Position numbers and translations under genes: made by a program. Shown piece by piece: positions 62,226 to 64,000 of a stretch of DNA of 64,000 bases. The notes below the pieces were generated by a model that was not told the origin of the DNA, did no database searches, and was given only the letters and a program-made list of their open reading frames with translations. How positions within the stretch are numbered: position 1 is the first letter of the stretch; each line of letters starts with the position of its first letter. Source of the stretch: an uncultured Marvinbryantia sp. (lineage in GTDB: Bacteria; Bacillota; Clostridia; Lachnospirales; Lachnospiraceae); NCBI GenBank assembly GCA_937915375.1, contig CALDMO010000016.1, positions 1-64,000 of the forward strand, written 5' to 3'.

Positions 62226-62795
62226 TTAGTCTTTTTCCTGTTTCATTTCACGGAAGACAGGGATATATAAAAATACGGTGATTGCCATAACCGTCATCAT
62301 GACCAGGATTAATCCGTTTGCGAAAGCAGAGGACATACGGAAACCGAAAAACAGTACTAACATCCCGACAAATAAAACAGTCGTACAGATTTTTCCGAAC
62401 CACATGGCTCCGTCCAGCATCTTACCTTTTTTCAGGAAATGAAGTCCCATAAAGGCCATATAGCCTTCTTTTAAAGCCATCAGAATGATAAGAGCCCACA
62501 TCAGCGGATAACGGTAAGTCAGGCAGAGCGCAAGAGCGGCATGTGTCAGCTTGTCGGCAACTGGATCTAACACCTTGCCAAGTTCTGTGATCATGTTGAA
62601 ATGACGGGCAACGAAACCGTCCAGAAGATCGGTTAAGCTGGAAAATAAGACTACCGCTGCGGCAATCCAGATATCCTGTTCTGTTTCGGCAGTAACGTAG
62701 AGATAGCAGAAGACAGGGATCAGCAGAATTCGTAGATAGCTCATCAAGTTAGGAATAGAAAATATTTCTTTTCGTGTCAGTTTTTTATGTTTCAT
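62226..62795 (-). CDS. pgsA: CDP-diacylglycerol-glycerol-3-phosphate phosphatidyltransferase
   Basis: A 189-residue membrane CDP-alcohol phosphatidyltransferase. The catalytic pattern DG-xx-AR-x8-G-xxx-D-xxx-D is complete (Asp59, Gly60, Ala63, Arg64, Gly73, Asp77, Asp81). Several hydrophobic segments surround it. PgsA function is supported by IPNLMSYLRILLIPVF and the cls neighbour. It starts one base after the degV stop, so the two are tightly coupled. Confidence 0.9.
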   Translation of the reverse strand: MKHKKLTRKEIFSIPNLMSYLRILLIPVFCYLYVTAETEQDIWIAAAVVLFSSLTDLLDGFVARHFNMITELGKVLDPVADKLTHAALALCLTYRYPLMWALIILMALKEGYMAFMGLHFLKKGKMLDGAMWFGKICTTVLFVGMLVLFFGFRMSSAFANGLILVMMTVMAITVFLYIPVFREMKQEKD

Positions 62796-62796
62796 A

Positions 62797-63642
62797 TTAT
62801 TCCTCTTTTCCGGTATTTTTTTTGCTTATATAAATGTAACCGAACGCATTTGGTCCCCAGTGACAGGCGATGGAAGGACACAGATTATCGTAAACGTGAA
62901 TGAACTCCTGCAAAGCAGGATCCGTCTGGCGAATCAATTCCTGAAGATTCTGGTCATTATCTGTATAGGAAGCAATGATTCCATAATCCGAGTCGCAACC
63001 GGTTTCCTCCAGCATGTCCAAGATAGCATGCATACCGGCACGCAGACCTCGTTTCTTTTTCAGCACGGTAACTTTTCCATCTGTAAAACCGATAATCGGA
63101 TGAATGGAAAGCAGAGTGCCGGCAATCCATCCGGCACGGGAAAGGCGGCCGCCTGCGAACAGATAATCAAGCGTTTCCGGAATCGCGGCAATCACAATGT
63201 GGGGAATCAATTCTTCCAGTTTTTGTTGAATCACAGAAAGCGGTTCGTTTCGATAACGAATGGCTTCCATTACCAGAAAGCGGATGCCGCCGACGGCGAG
63301 TCGGGTGTCAAAAACGAGTACATTTGGATTCTCTTCGAACAGGTTTGTGAAAGTCTGCCAGGTTCCGGATATTTCGGATGAAATTGTTAGAATCAGTACT
63401 TGATCGCCCTGATTGGTATATCCTTCTACGAGAGCCTGCGTATCAGAAAGAGAAGGTAACGCAGTTTTTGGAAATTCCTTTTTTTCTTTTAAACGGTGAT
63501 AAAATTCCTCATTACTCAGATTAATTCCATCCAGAAAATCTTCTTCGCCCATTTGAACACGAATGGGGAGAATGTCAATTCCGTAATCTTTTTTTTCTTC
63601 CTGTTTGATGCTGCTTCCTGAATCAACAATTATTCGTAACAT
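62797..63642 (-). CDS. DegV family protein (fatty-acid-binding)
   Basis: A 281-residue DegV/FakB-like protein. The N-terminal IIVDSGSSI and the TALPSLSD and ILTISSEISGTWQTF segments are family blocks that contact the fatty-acid carboxylate. FakB proteins present fatty acids to FakA kinase for phospholipid synthesis; that fits the pgsA-cls context but no fakA is seen here. GGAGG lies upstream on the minus strand. Confidence 0.88.
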   Translation of the reverse strand: MLRIIVDSGSSIKQEEKKDYGIDILPIRVQMGEEDFLDGINLSNEEFYHRLKEKKEFPKTALPSLSDTQALVEGYTNQGDQVLILTISSEISGTWQTFTNLFEENPNVLVFDTRLAVGGIRFLVMEAIRYRNEPLSVIQQKLEELIPHIVIAAIPETLDYLFAGGRLSRAGWIAGTLLSIHPIIGFTDGKVTVLKKKRGLRAGMHAILDMLEETGCDSDYGIIASYTDNDQNLQELIRQTDPALQEFIHVYDNLCPSIACHWGPNAFGYIYISKKNTGKEE

Positions 63643-63743
63643 AAATATCCTCCATTTTTATTTACATGCATAGTTCTGTAGGATTTCAGTATAGACAGGG
63701 AACTGCAACCAAACATCAACTGAATATCAACAATAATTGATAA

Positions 63744-64000
63744 TTATGGATGCTGCTGCAGAGGAAGCGTAACGGTAAAACGGCAGCCGCAGACCGGAAG
63801 ATTTTCTGCCTCGATCGATCCGCCGCACAAAATCAGTATTTTTTTGACAAGCGCAAGCCCGAGGCCGTTGCCTTCCTGTTTATGTGAAGTGTCCCCCTGA
63901 TAGAATTTGTCGAACAGATGTGTTTTGATCTCTTCATCAAAACCAGGACCGCAGTCTTCAATATAGAAGCAGATTGCCTGTTCTTTTTGACGCAGACGGA
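63744..64000 (-). CDS. Sensor histidine kinase, C-terminal end (truncated by window)
   Basis: About 85 codons of the ATPase domain are visible on the minus strand, ending at TAA 63746-63744. EDCGPGFDEE is the N/G1-box region and GNGLGLALVKKIL the G2 box, followed by the usual C-terminal strand and LPLQQHP. The sensor and phospho-acceptor parts lie outside the window. Confidence 0.88.
   Translation of the reverse strand, partial: RLRQKEQAICFYIEDCGPGFDEEIKTHLFDKFYQGDTSHKQEGNGLGLALVKKILILCGGSIEAENLPVCGCRFTVTLPLQQHP

Overview
The window looks like a chromosome segment from a low-to-mid-GC anaerobic Firmicute (Clostridia, most likely Lachnospiraceae). The evidence is the gene families (YesM/YesN-type sugar regulation, T-box control of proS, YolD beside a Y-family polymerase, a PadR-DUF1700 cassette, a DUF134 regulator), the strong GGAGG ribosome-binding sites and the sigma-A-type promoters. 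No rRNA, tRNA or CRISPR array was seen. Species cannot be fixed from sequence alone.

Layout. (1) 1-1920 is the right end of an integrated mobile element, with a small ORF and a large serine recombinase. (2) 1997-8553 holds an alpha/beta hydrolase, then a cobalamin riboswitch controlling a complete five-gene peptide/nickel-type ABC importer. (3) 8721-12526 is a potABCD polyamine importer. (4) 12622-25433 is mostly housekeeping: larE, tcdA, an RluA-type synthase, a decayed DUF362 gene, glyA, a PAP2 phosphatase, a histidine-free HPr-like protein, adenosine deaminase, truA, a DUF554 protein, a phosphoesterase, a RecB-nuclease/DinG-type helicase fusion and an AEC transporter. (5) 25567-31676 holds a giant RND-type exporter with about 455 extra residues, then a PadR/DUF1700/membrane-protein cassette read the other way. 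(6) 31828-37990 holds maf, T-box-controlled proS, small conserved genes, a Y-family polymerase with YolD, and a hydroxyacid dehydrogenase. (7) 38195-42493 holds a nuclease-family gene remnant, a GH43 glycosidase, an MFS transporter and a beta-lactamase-fold hydrolase. (8) 42732-51135 is an AT-rich carbohydrate cassette (esterase, YesM/YesN pair, binding protein, two permeases, GH5-like enzyme) lying between two similar terminator-containing repeats. (9) 51386-56390 is a two-component system plus ABC exporter whose promoter carries three GTCAT repeats at exactly 11-bp spacing. (10) 56796-59794 is a DUF134 regulator and an 860-residue fusion of CoA-disulfide-reductase-like, rhodanese-like and sulfite-reductase-like parts. 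(11) 59903-64000 is an HD-domain protein and a minus-strand lipid operon (degV, pgsA, cls), ending in a truncated histidine kinase.

The most interesting items are the 860-residue sulfur-redox fusion with its DUF134 neighbour, the RND exporter whose insertion falls where AcrB has its docking domain, the cobalamin-riboswitch-controlled Opp/Nik-type importer, and the repeat-flanked carbohydrate cassette. All three solute-binding proteins in the window lack a recognisable lipobox.
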